A stretch of 64,000 nucleotides of DNA, from contig NC_059501.1 in the NCBI RefSeq assembly GCF_914767665.1, positions 37,052,501 to 37,116,500 of the forward strand. Reading direction: 5' to 3'. This DNA comes from Harmonia axyridis (taxonomy: Eukaryota > Arthropoda > Insecta > Coleoptera > Coccinellidae). Positions 35,740 through 47,800 of the stretch are shown here, piece by piece (the stretch's first letter is position 1; every line of letters starts with the position of its first letter). Position numbers and translations under genes: made by a program. The notes beneath the pieces are model-generated. The model was not told the DNA's origin, did no database searches, and saw only the letters and a list, made by a program, of their open reading frames with translations.

Positions 35740-37465
35740 GGAGTCTAGTCTGTTTTTGACAGTTTCACACTTTCGTCACCCACGACACTCTCCAGTAAAA
35801 AAATCCACCTGCCAAATACCCAGTTCTCTCGCACTAGCACAGAACACCACATAATATAACTTATACTGGTAGCCGCAAAGATGATTGTTGTTCATCGTGA
35901 AAATGTCGTCAAGATTACCACCAACAAAATTATTCAAGATGCGGTATATCATAATCACGTCACCACGGACACGACGATCATGAAAACTGCTAAAGCGGAA
36001 CGTTAGAAGTCTATCCTCATGAGATGGTCTAACTCATTCAAAAGGAATCCTGGTTGCAGAGCTCTGTATTCTCTCCAAACGCTATTGATCACAGAGCAGG
36101 TGAGGAAACAACTCTGGAACGGCGTATTCGAGAATTGGTTGGATTTAAGTTATCTAAAGCTGCCTGCTGGTATCAATCGAATATCCAGGAAAGGCTCTCC
36201 ATATCAGGTACAGGATCTTACTGACTGTTTAGGCTAAATTGTTCACATGGGCAGACCAGGAGATATCCTCTGTGATGATCACGCTAAAGTCATTAACTCA
36301 TTATGCTCCGTGCATGTCTCCATAACACTCTCATCGACAAGATATTGTTGCCTCGAATTGCTTCCACGAAAATGAAAATCTTTGATATATTCAAGTTTAG
36401 AGAGAGAAGCCACACTCGATCCAAATACACCAGGTCACCTTGAAGGATATCAGGCAAGCAAGAATCGTAAAATAATTTGATGTCGTCTGCAGGGATTTTG
36501 GTATTCTTAGATAGGAAAACGATTGAAGCTAGTGTCTTACACTTTTTTGTTTCTCACGGATAAACCACAACCAAATTGTTTCACTTGGCACTGGTCTCGA
36601 GGACCTGCCTAGACCTTACATCGGTTGTAGAGGGAATAGGTGCGGCCCAATCAGGTCATCACTCCGATGTGAACTAGCAGCGAAGGCTTTCTTGGCCTTC
36701 TTGCGAGTTCAGGCCACACTCGTCGGCGGACCCATCACTGGACCTACTCGGCTGGCGGGTACGGCTGCAGGTCTTCGTAGTAAGTACCGTAGGCCCTTAC
36801 GGCACAACGTACTCGACAAGCAGATGTCTGAGGAATCACTTCCCCGATTTCTGGGTCCCGAAGCCGTCCATCAGGGTTCGTGGAAGTAGGAGGCAACGTT
36901 CTGTGATCTTTCCGTTCATGCTCCTCTAGGTAGAGACAGTACTTCCTACAGAACGTTTGATGTGCGTTTGTCCTAGATTGCGCCTGTCTAGAACTGACCT
37001 TCAGACCATAATTTCGGACGAAAGGAGATTTGGATAGAAGGTGTGTTAGACACCTTGACAAAACTATTAGATTGATAAAAAGAAAGTTTGACTCGACGTC
37101 TTTGAAGTATTATTAATTGCCAGAATTAATTGATTCAGTTTATCGAAAATTGTAGTTATATTTGAAATGATCGAAAAAGGATGTCTTCTTCAATTTCTTC
37201 TTTCTCCCTTCACAGTTCGGAGTTCGACAACTACTTATATAAGTACCCCCATCACGTCAAGGTGACGGCCTCTGAGGGGAGCCCTAAGGAACACCACTAA
37301 CAACAACCTTGAAATCCGAAAAAGAATCACCCACTCTGACCGAGAAATCCCTACCAATGAGGAACGAATGAAGCCAATCCAATAAACTGCCTCTAATGCT
37401 AAACTGTGAAATTGTGAAGCAAACGATTGAAAAGAACAGGGTCGAAGGCAGATAGTTATTAACAA
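35740..37465 (-). mobile_element. Broken LINE fragment, split by a GC-rich insert
   Basis: On the minus strand 37465-37235 shows reverse-transcriptase pieces in shifted frames (a KAFDP-like motif A, then VSGVP-GSP). From about 36240 to 35776 comes the thumb/tail region (RIQSSATRIPFE, then RRVRGDVIMIYRILNNFVGG). Stops and frame changes are frequent. A GC-rich stretch at about 36590-37060 interrupts it. Confidence 0.6.
36590..37060. other. GC-rich foreign block inside LINE remains
   Basis: This block is visibly richer in G, C and CpG than its flanks, with open frames on both strands (105 codons on minus at 36744-37061, 65 on plus at 36692-36889). Neither product is recognised. It separates two parts of the same LINE, so it is probably a later insertion; exact ends and target duplication were not found. 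Confidence 0.4.
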
Positions 37466-37470
37466 GAGCT

Positions 37471-39430
37471 AATCAATCAATCAATCAATCAATCAATTTA
37501 TTCAGGAGAGTAATATACAAGCAAAGTTATTTGGACGAGACACCTAAGCCAAGCTTGTGTTGTGTAACTTCGTCCACGAGTACCCAATAATATGAACTCA
37601 CAAAAAAATTACACTAGGCAAGTTCAATTGCGAGACAAAAAAATTAAATTCATGAAATAATGAACACATACAAAAATCGGAATGAGAAATCAAGAAGCAG
37701 GTGAGGCAGGGGATGTCGGGAATTAATCTAAAACAAATCCATGAAAACTGCGATATTCTCCACCAAAAATAATTTTAATCTCTCAACTTTTCTTTTAGTA
37801 CTTACATCTCTCAATGAAGTAGGCAATTTATTGATGAATTTTGGTCCCAGATACGAAATGTAATGTTGTGTATGCGTTTTTCTATACAATGGAACTACTA
37901 AAGGCATGTTCACCCTAGAGCGAGTAAAAACCCGATGGGTATGATATTCTAAAGATGGCGACTTCAACAATCTCATAAGACAGCGATAAATGTATATCAT
38001 CCGAACCTCGCGCAAACCGGATTCCTTGTAAAGGGTATCTGTAGGAAATCTTCTTTCTCTTTTCAAAATTATTTTTATGAGAGTTTTTTGGGCAATCTCC
38101 AAAATGGTGAGATGAGCTTTGGCAAGACCTCCCCATGCTGTGATACAATAACTATGTATGGACTCTGCCAGTGCAACGTAAACAGTTTTCAGTAATTTTT
38201 TATCTAATATAGCTCTCAGTTGGTAGTTGGTAGAATTTATAAATTAGTTTTCTAAGCCTTTCAACCAGTTACCCAATATTTACATCCCAGCGTGTAAGCT
38301 GATCAAGCATAACTCCCAAATACTTAATTGATGCTGTTTTCTTTATGACTGGGCAGTGGCAGAGTGAGCCCGAGATACACTTAAATTCATGTATTCTAAT
38401 TATCTCTTTTGCTGGTTGGTCTCTGATTGTTGAGGAGTGGGTCATAAATTTTGTTTTTTGTGTGTTCAAACTCAAAAGATTGCATCTTAGCCAACACGAA
38501 ATTTTCTTTAAACAATCCTCGGCTTTCTTATAAACAAGATTCCAATCATCCTCCGCGAAAAGCATAACAGTGTCGTCTGCATAAGATACAATCAATGCAT
38601 CCATATCCAGGATATCGAAAACATCATTGATATAAATCAAAAACAAGATGGGCCCAAGTACCGTTCCTTGTGGAACCCCCATGGTTATAGGAATCGATCC
38701 ACTATGGTGCTCTCCGATTCGGACTGTTTGATTTCGACCCGTTAGATAGTCCGTGAACAGTCTAAGAGCTACTCCCCTAATACCCATTTGTTCCATTTTT
38801 CGTAACAATCTGGCGTGGTTAACCGTATCAAATGCTTTCGCAAGGTCTAAATATACAGACAAACATTTTTTATTTTTATCGCAATTTTCCAAGATAGTAC
38901 CAACCAGATTATTTACTGCATCTTCGGTAGATCGATTTTCCCTGAACCCGAATTGACCGTGCGATAAAATCCCACTTTTCTCCAGATAATTTACTAATCT
39001 TTTTTTACACATTTCTCGAATATCTTTGCGAAATCACCAATGATAGAAATAGGCCTGTAGTTAGTTACCAGTCTTCTATCACCACTCTTGAATACTGGTA
39101 AGGTTACCGATTGCTTAATAGAATCCGGGACACATCCGTTCATGAAACACATATTCACTATGTGGCATAGGGGGGCCAATGAAATTTCTTTATAATTTCA
39201 ACTGATATACCATCAATACCAGTAGCACCTTATTCTTCAATGTTGAAATAATTTCAATCAATTCATTGCACTGTACCGGATAAAGAAACAGCGAACCACG
39301 AACCCTTGAGTTCCTGAGGGGAATCTCAGACATGTTTGTTGTATTAATTTTATTAGCCATAGTTTCGCCAACCTTAGCAAAAAATTTATTGATTATTATT
39401 ATGAGAATTATAAGCAATGAGTAAGATGTA
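37471..39430 (-). mobile_element. LINE with CR1/Jockey-type reverse transcriptase
   Basis: The 3' end (minus strand) carries a (TTGA)n tail at 37471-37496. The main frame 39012-38269 (247 codons) shows the RT core: SHGQFGFRENRSTEDAV, LDLAKAFDTVNH (motif A), MGVPQGTVLGPILF (motif B) and YADDTVMLF (motif C). Upstream pieces at 39179-38994 (NYRPISIIGDFAKIFEKCV) and 39417-39190 lie in other frames. Downstream 38102-37728 is the C-terminal tail (THTQHYISYLGPKFINKLP). It is 5'-truncated, with several frameshifts, so inactive, although the RT core itself is intact. Confidence 0.85.
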
Positions 39431-41200
39431 GACTGTAAAGCACCTTCCCAGCATTCCAGCAGATAAATTATCTAACCCAGGGTCGCAGCAGATGGATGCA
39501 ACCCAGGTAAAATAATAATAATGATAATAATGTTTATTCATTCCGAAATCCAAAAAAAATAATACACATTAGTTCTACCTTAATTAATGAATGAACAAAC
39601 ATAAATCTCCCACAAAAGTATGACACTTGTGCGTGGGTTGTAATTCAAATTAACAATAATTCCATGGACAGACGAACACACAACTAAACAAACTTATTTC
39701 TGCTCGTGAATGTATCCCAAAAGGAGTCAGGTTTGCTATTGATTCAGGTTGTAACTCTTTTATTGAACGTTCTGTTATTTCTTGTTTCTTTGATATATAC
39801 GGGAAGTTTATTATAAAGGAGTGGTGCGAGATATATGAATGATCTTTGTGCAACTGTTTTCTTTATTTTCGATAATTGAAGATGATTTCCTAAGTTTCAA
39901 TACTTCTTCCTCATTGATATCAATAGATTCTTTTAGGCTTGTTACCTTCGAGATCAATATTGACTGTTGTTCATTCTTTATGGATCCGATCTATCATCTA
40001 TCTATCAGCTTTCCTGACTTTTTGCATCATACGCCGATGACATAAAGCACTGAATCCATACAAGCGGAGTGTTCTTTATTTGGGCAGGCATAATCCTAGA
40101 CTGGGTCATTATAAGAAGTGATCTGTTGTCTCCTAGAGCCCTCATATTTTACAAGTATGTAATAAAGCGAAAAAATGTGTTTATTTGAACCAGCAGTGTT
40201 CCCGGTGTAGCAATTGAGATACAATTTCTGCACTATACAGTATGAACGCCCATCCAGTTTTGGAATATTCTGCTCCTGTTTGGCATCCATGGCTACGGCG
40301 AGATACCCAGGTGCTTGAATCTCTATAACGACGCGTTACACGATTGGCATTCGAAGAGAATGGTCCCAAACGATAAAGACTACTTGAGATCATGCTAGAT
40401 AAGGTGACGAAGGAGAAACAAGCAATTATGCCTAATTTTAAGTATGAAGAAGAAGATGATGAGATAAATTAAAATCAGATAGTGTATTTTTTCTGAAAAT
40501 ATCAAGTTTCTTAGTTATTCCCCTCGAGAATATTCGTGTTTACGGAAGGACAGACAGAATCGAATTTTTTCGAAGCTTATCGTCTGAAATCATTCCCTAC
40601 TCAAATTCGAAAAATTCAGACACTTAACTGAATGATAAAGCTCTTTATTCGAGAAACAAGAGCTCCAAAATATTGGTTTGTTCTTAATTGAAAATCTCTG
40701 AAAGGTTATCACCAATCTCTTTGAAATTTTGACGTAGCTGTAATTATTTGCTTCAGCAAAACGTTTTTCCTTTATGTTCTGAATCAGTTGGTCACGTCGA
40801 AACCCGTACCTACTCCGAAAGTCGGTAGTTCGAGCCCCGGGCTTGGAATTAAATTTTCTGGTTACGGGAGAGCATCCGCTCAGCCTAAAGTGGCGCTGGG
40901 ACACAGTTACAAAGCCTACCCATTACACAACACATATTGGTCCAACAAATAACTCGGTATTATATTTATTCAACATATTATACTATTGTAATAAATATTC
41001 AGAATGTCATTTGTATTAAAGGAAAGGAGTTCAAGTAGACTCAAATAAAATCCTAAAGTCTAGAAGCGAATTCGAACTTTAATTTTTCATTCTTCTCGGG
41101 TCACATATTACATGATCTCAAGTCATGCGGACTAGGAACTTTTATCAAGAGTAGTCTCGTTATCTTTCAATATGGATAAATAATTTTAACTCCTCTGATA
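39430..41200. other. LINE scraps and SINE-like fragment
   Basis: An (AAT)n tract at about 39510-39540 resembles a LINE 3' tail on the minus strand. At about 40230-40400 the plus strand reads VLEYSAPVWHPWLRRDTQVL then RRVTRLAFEENGPKR, a LINE RT tail with a stop. Near 40800-40860 GTAGTTCGAGCCCCGGGC looks like a tRNA-type B box in a decayed SINE. No host gene is supported. Confidence 0.45.
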
Positions 41201-41278
41201 ATTTGTTAGAGTCTCATAGTAAACAGAGGAAAGAAGTGTTAAGTGTTGTTTTTATGGGTAAAAATTAAATATTTGGGC

Positions 41279-42903
41279 ATGGCTAAGTTACTGGTGAGAT
41301 TTTCTTATCCATTAGTATCTCTCTGTTTGATCAATCTATGTTTTCAATTTTCAACAAAGAATTTAGACTTCCTTTACTATACCTAATCGAACTATTTATT
41401 TGATAGTTATGACAAGTTCTAAACAAAATTTTCCGGTAATTTCCAAACTTACCTACACATGCACTATGGCAAATAGACTCGCAAATAGATAGGTATTTCA
41501 TTTGAAGAAAGTGTTTCAATACAAAGACAATTTACGCAAAAAAATATGATGGTGTTTTTTTAAGAACTTGAGAACCAGAATAATACCAGCCAGAAATATT
41601 GTTGAAATGAGTTTTTTATTATTATAATCTGGTAGATAATTTCAAGGAATTCATTCTTTCAATATTTCGCGGAAATAAATCAATTCCATTTCATACACAT
41701 CCAACTTATGCTCGAAAGGGACATGACATTCCAACTACAGAATAGTTTATCCTAAAACAAGTTGCAGAATAGGCTCCTATTCCAGCACGCATGCGATTTC
41801 GAACGCATGAGTGTTGGAATTGCCTTCTGCAACAAGTATTTGCCGTAATTTTCTCCAGGTTAACCTCTCCACATTGTGGTTCTTCTTGTACTCGGATGTC
41901 ACGCAGAAAGCTAATGCTTCCCTTTGGTGAAGTTGATGGTGGGCTGTTGTCTTCCTGCTTAAACCATGAATGGACGTCTCGTTTCAGTTGTTGACTTCGT
42001 TTGTTTGCTGTTGCTTTCAAGTGTTGCTTATTTTAATTCTTTTTCATTTAATTCGTGAATTATGTCTGACGAAATCGATTTAATACCAACAGAATCAAAA
42101 GAAATTGCGAATAATATGTTGCAAATCATTTCACTATATCCAAATTATATTATATTGGCAATTAACGTGTATTGAAATTTGATAGGATCGAAAGTCAGTG
42201 TAGACAACCACAAAACGCAAAATATAACTGAAAGCAATGCTGTAATGAGTCCATTACAGTACTGTTTTTAGTACTGTAATGAACTCATTACGATACTGAA
42301 ATAGAGAAAGCATATTTATTAAACTGATCTTATTTTTAGCAGGTTTCCTGTTTTCTAATAATATTTGGTTCCGCTTTGGCAACGGTAGAAACCAATAAAA
42401 GAGGAGGACATGGTCTATTTCATGGTTTCGAAGATGGAAAAGTAAAAAGTTCCTGGTTAGAGGAAACAAAAGTGGATGACGTTAAAATAGGTAGAGGAAG
42501 TACGAACTCATTACTGAGCAACACTATTTCCAATTCAAAAAAAAGTTCTTTATACCTTCAACCTGAACCAAGAGGCCTCGAGTATTTGTTGAATGTTCCG
42601 GATCAAAATCCACTACTCCTAAATTTTTATAGAAAGAGAGATGTGAGCAAGCAAAATGCATTCATCAAAATCAGAAAAATGAGACAAACCAATATTCAAC
42701 CTGGCTATGTAATACCTGGATCTAGGGGACAAGCAGTTCTTTACGGCGTACCAAATGGAATTGGTTCGCAATCTTTTGGTTATGGTCAACAGCAATCAAT
42801 GAACAACCTAGGTTTTCCCTCAGAAACTCATCAGAATGGTGGATTCTCAGGAAGAGAAAACCAAAACTCACATTTTGGCGGATACAAAACTCATGGATAC
42901 TGA
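41279..42903 (+). CDS. SP-F: secreted peptide with tenecin/holotricin-like C-terminus
   Basis: Exon 1, 41279-41293, encodes MAKLL and ends at a gtgaga donor. It closely matches MAKLF of SP-D. Exon 2, 42343-42903, follows acceptor tatttttagcag and reads VSCFLIIFGSALA, completing a signal peptide. The total is 191 aa, phase 0, intron 1049 bp; the alternative acceptor three bases earlier would add one Gln. The mature chain starts TVETNKRGGHGLFHGFEDG. It has a long Lys/Asn/Pro-rich middle and a Gln/Gly-rich end (QSFGYGQQQS) and finishes HFGGYKTHGY. From memory, tenecin-3 and holotricin-3 end GGYKTHGH and GGYQTHGY. AATAAA lies at 42994. Probably an immune effector relative; function not shown. Confidence 0.75.
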
Positions 42904-42993
42904 TATGACATTGATGGAGATAATCTTTTTTATAAAAAAATCAACAAATTTTCTTCTTTCTTTATTAACCCTGGGAATCCTGATTTTTGTCCC

Positions 42994-42999
42994 AATAAA
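42994..42999 (+). promoter_or_regulatory. Polyadenylation signal of SP-F
   Basis: AATAAA 91 bases after the SP-F stop codon. Confidence 0.45.
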
Positions 43000-43049
43000 T
43001 CCTCATTCTATGCCTGTTATGAACTTATATTAGTTTACGTGAAAACATT

Positions 43050-44870
43050 TTGAAAATTTTCTTTTCGTAGAGCTGCTTGTCTAAATATTCAGTTATAATA
43101 TCACAAGAGCATAGACAATATTCGATTATACACCGAGTCACGAGACGTAGTTCGCGAAACATCACGAGAGCGCAGCTCGAGTAGTGGAATAGTTTGTCTC
43201 AAACAAATTCGGATGCTTTGGCAATATTGTTCATCGCATCTGATTCACTCAAAGAAATTGAGTATATTTTCTATGATGGTCAAATTTGCCAAATCTAGAG
43301 TTAGAAAAGATCCTTTATGGATTACCTAAAATTTTTTTTTTTTATTTTTAGCATCCCAAGAAAGTGTTTTTGTTATTGTAAGTTTTGTTTTAGAGTTAAT
43401 TTTTTCATTCTTTTTATTTCTTCGTTATAGTTCAAGTTTTTGAATATATTTTTCATTTTATATATTTTTATATTTTATTCTTCTCATAATTTATATCATT
43501 TTTTATATAGGTATTTCATATTGAGGTTGATGAATTCATCCTTGATGATGTTATATTTTTGAATTTTAAATATATTACATTCCGATTATTATGCTTGAAA
43601 TGAAATAACTTTATCCTTGCATTCAAACCTATTCTGAAGTATCTGAAAAATCTTTGATCTTGATCAGGCGGGCCCCAGATTCGCCTTGCGCTCCGAACTC
43701 CCAGTACGCCACTGACGATATTATTCCAATTTATTTTGCCCCTTGTTTCCAGTAGATATCAAATTATGGGTGATATGGCAGATAAATACTAAACCTAATA
43801 AATTTAAATGCATATCAGAAAACTACAATGGGATGAAGTCACAACCCGCTATTTATAGGATGAAGAAATGCAAAGACAATATGTTATTCCCCATTTTGTG
43901 AGACTCAAAATGGCGGATGCGTCAGGGTCACACTTTCCCTATCACCGAGTCCGTAATTCCTGGTCCGGCCCTGAGTATATATACACATGTTATTTGATCA
44001 AAACTGGTATTGAAATCATAGACAATTGAACTATTAATATTCCAGACCCTCATAACCTACAATTAATTGGCAGATAACGTTTTCATATTATATAGTCCAT
44101 ATGAACTAAGCTTAAACTTAAATCATCAAATGTGCTTCAATATCAAACAAACATGTATGTTTACTTCATGTCCAAGCGGTCGTCGAAATTTGCTTTTTCG
44201 ACCTAAGCTCCGACTTGAACTTGGAATGTACAACGTATTTTTCAAAATTGTACTGGGCTCGACCTTCAATCTGTTGTTATGACTCTGTGCTTGCCTCAGA
44301 GAGGGCGCACCTTCGAAATTGACTAAAAACGCCTCGCCAAACTGCCTTCAGCTTGGACTGTACAGCCGGCCCTGAATGTTCTCTATCTGAAACAGAGATA
44401 TTCTAACTCAATGATCTGAAAGGATACCAGATATTACCAATGCGAGGAGGACATTCAACTAATTCAACCACTCTTCCAGCACACCGCATCGTTCAATAAC
44501 AATAATGCCTTAGAAAATTGAAAATATTGAACTGTGTCTTCTTAGATGTAAAGCAGGCGTTCGATAAGGTCTAGAAGGCATTATTACTTTTCAAGATCAA
44601 AACACCCTACCAACACCCCTCCTAAAATGTAAAGATGTCAATAAAAAAGACGTACATCAACCTTCGCACAGGCGCAGTCTATTATATTAATCTTTCCTGA
44701 TTTTATACTTATTATTCTATTTTATTTCGTTACTTTGGTAAAACATAATTTTCATCATTGAAATAAAAACTTACATTGGGTTCTAATTAAGTTTTTTCAT
44801 CAAATTTTTATTCAAGAAAGGCTCCAATGAATATTTTGTTGAAACTTTTTATTCAATTTTTTTTATTACA
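43050..44870. other. Intergenic with several hAT-like termini
   Basis: GC-rich ends occur at about 43670-43714 (reversed: CAGTGGCGTACTGGGAG), 43950-43973 (reversed: CAGGGCCGGACCAGG) and 44365-44374 (reversed: CAGGGCCGGC). They have the start CAG and the GC content of hAT ends. Matching partners and duplications were not established. A short LINE-like word (FLDVKQAFDKV) can be read near 44540. No host gene is supported. Confidence 0.4.
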
Positions 44871-44880
44871 GAAAAAAATA

Positions 44881-47800
44881 TCAAATCAAAGAACTTTTTG
44901 CCCACTGAACTACCTCTGTTGGTAGACCAGGACATGATTTCACAGCTTCAGCAATCTGTTGTGATGTTGCCTCAAGTTTAAATAATTGATATTCTTTCTG
45001 TATCCTGCTTCCTCCGCCACTGACAAAAGATATAAGCTCTAAATTCTGAAAAAGAAAATTCAATGAATTATTCTGTCATATCGTACTCGGCTTAAAAAAA
45101 AGATTTCATCAGTTTTTTCCAGCAATATGTTTTTTCAAATATTTGGTAATCATTAATCTATAAGTTATATCAATTTACAAAAAAAGACGTCCCGTCTATC
45201 ACATTCCTGAAAAGTGTTCCAACAGAAATCATTTATAATATATAATTTGTTAATTTCAGAAGTAATTAATTATTACAACGGTTTACAACTTTTTTAAAAT
45301 CTAGAATTGAATGAAGAACTATATATAATTTTCAATTATCATAATCCGATAGATGCAAATGGAATTTTCATCTTTTTCAAAGTTCTTCACACATTGCTCA
45401 CTCTTCAAAGTTCACTTTGATAGAGAAGGTAATTCAGATTTTCTTTTATCACTATAGATATTTATTATTTAATACCTATATAATAATAATAATAATAATA
45501 ATAAAGGTCTTTATTCAGAAAAAATTAGAAAGCACATTGAGATTTAGCTCGCATAAATAAGGTAGAGAATATTATCTAGTACCGTACAATCTACCTTAAA
45601 CCCTATCCATGCGTCTATTCTTCCATCTAACCCTCCTAAACCTAGCTTACAAAAGAAAACAAAACTCTTTACCATGAGCACTAAAACAATAATACAATCC
45701 AAACTCTGCCGTATAATCGAGATAAAATTTGAAATATCCCATCTCAGACAGCACACAGATTCAAAATTCAACAAGCAGATGAAAGGAAAAAGCGAAAATA
45801 AACAGTCACAAGCATTTCCGGAAAGCCATTCGGTCTTTAGCCTAGGCATAAAGCGGGTCGTTCCGAAAATTATTCATAATGTGTAATTTAAACTTATCAA
45901 GTGTAATGTTTCTATACTCAAAGTCTAGGCTATTCATGCAATTGGGTACTTGACAGGAGTACGATCTGGTGAATATGTCGGTTCTGTGTTTTGGTATTGA
46001 GATGGTGCGTTTTACTCGCATTCAAACGAAGACAATGTTTTTTTGAAATTTCGTAGATATTATTCAGATCATAATTTGAGGCTACTACAGCCTGTAATGA
46101 CTCGCAAGGCTCAAACGACAATTTGAGTTGGCTATCCTCTGCATAAAAGAAAGAAGTTACCGAAACATGTGTTTCGGTAACTTTAGAGGTGAAACACGAA
46201 ATATAAATGATAAAAAGAAGTGGTCCTAATATAGACCCTTGTGGAACTCCACTATCTAAACCGAAAAACGAAGACAAATTGCCATCCATTCTGACAGCCT
46301 GAGATCTAGACCCGATATAATCAGCCAATAAATTTATCGCTGGCTGAGAGAGACCCACATAATGCAAAATAGCGATCAAAAGCTGATGATTGATCGAATC
46401 AAAAGCCCTACTATAGTCTAGCTGGGTCAAAATAGTCAAATTGCCTTGATCAACAGACTTAAAAATGTCATCAGTGATGTTGAGCAAGGCTGTGCAGCAA
46501 GCATGGCCAGGTCTGAATCCATACTGTGTGGAGGGAATGATCTTATTAATTTCTGTATATTCCTGTAATTGTTTTTGCATGACCTTCTCAACAATTTTTG
46601 AGAGTACCGGGAGTATACTAATAGGGCGTAAGTCATCAAATGGATTCGGATCCGAGTTTTTAGGAAGTGGGATCACCAATGCCCTCTTCCACGAGGAAGG
46701 AAAAACGGAATGCCTGATGCAGTAATTAACGACATGTGTTAAATAGGGCAAAATGAATGGAACACAGAGTTGAATTGTTTTTACATTGAAACCGTCATGA
46801 CTCACTGCCCTAGTTTCGATTTTTCGGATTAATTTAGATATTTCCTCCTCTTCAACATCGCGAAATGAGAACTGCGAAACATATAATATTAAAAGTGTGC
46901 AGGAGAATAACGAATAATTTTTAACCAAGCATGAACACATTACAGCAAACCACAGTCATCTATTCATTCTATTCCAATCTTATTATTATACTTATTCTGC
47001 AACATCAGATCAGAAACCTTATTCAACAATCCATGGCGAAGTCGTGTATACAATAATTGCTACAAGCGTAAAGGCCATCCTGAAGAATTGGAGAATTATC
47101 GGTTGCTTGGTGTGCTATGTTCTGATTTATTTTCTTCTAAGAAAACGTGTCAACGGCAGACGAAAAATTCGAACAGACATGATCGAACACATCATTACTG
47201 TGCTGAATTTGGTTACGAAATTGCCTAATGCGTAAGGATAAAAAGTATACCAGAACCTAGAACGGATTTGCAATCATCCCAGTGTAAAAATATAATTATT
47301 CGAACGGTGCAATTGGTGCAATTATTTAGGTACTGACCTTAGGCAAAATTATGTATTTCATAAAACATGAATATATTAAACATGCATATTTTAGAAGAGA
47401 GCAATACCTCTGGTAAAGGCCTTCGTTTTTTTTTTCAGATTTTTGCCAAAATAGAAAATCCCACTAATTTTGATCGGCTGTATCTCGGTTGATATTAGGT
47501 TAAGAAAAAAGTTTAAATATACAAAATTGTAGGGAATTTAATGGTCTACAACTTTGAACATGAACGTTTCGGTCGAAAACTACTTACTCGTAAGTCGTAG
47601 GTTAGAAGTTATGAGCAAAAACCGAAAAAAGTCCAAAAATGCTGAGGTTCTTCACCCTGCTCAAGTTAGCACAAGATCCTCATGTTGGATAACTTGACAG
47701 AGTCATCCTACAGCACCCCCGAACAGCCTGTAGAAGTTTCATTGAGTTCGGAATTTTTTTCAGCAGACCCCACTTCTTTGCTCTGTCTACTGGACTACAA

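Noticed and set aside
42836..43033. 65-residue frame with a hydrophobic segment
   Set aside because: It overlaps the end of SP-F in another frame and runs into its 3' untranslated region.
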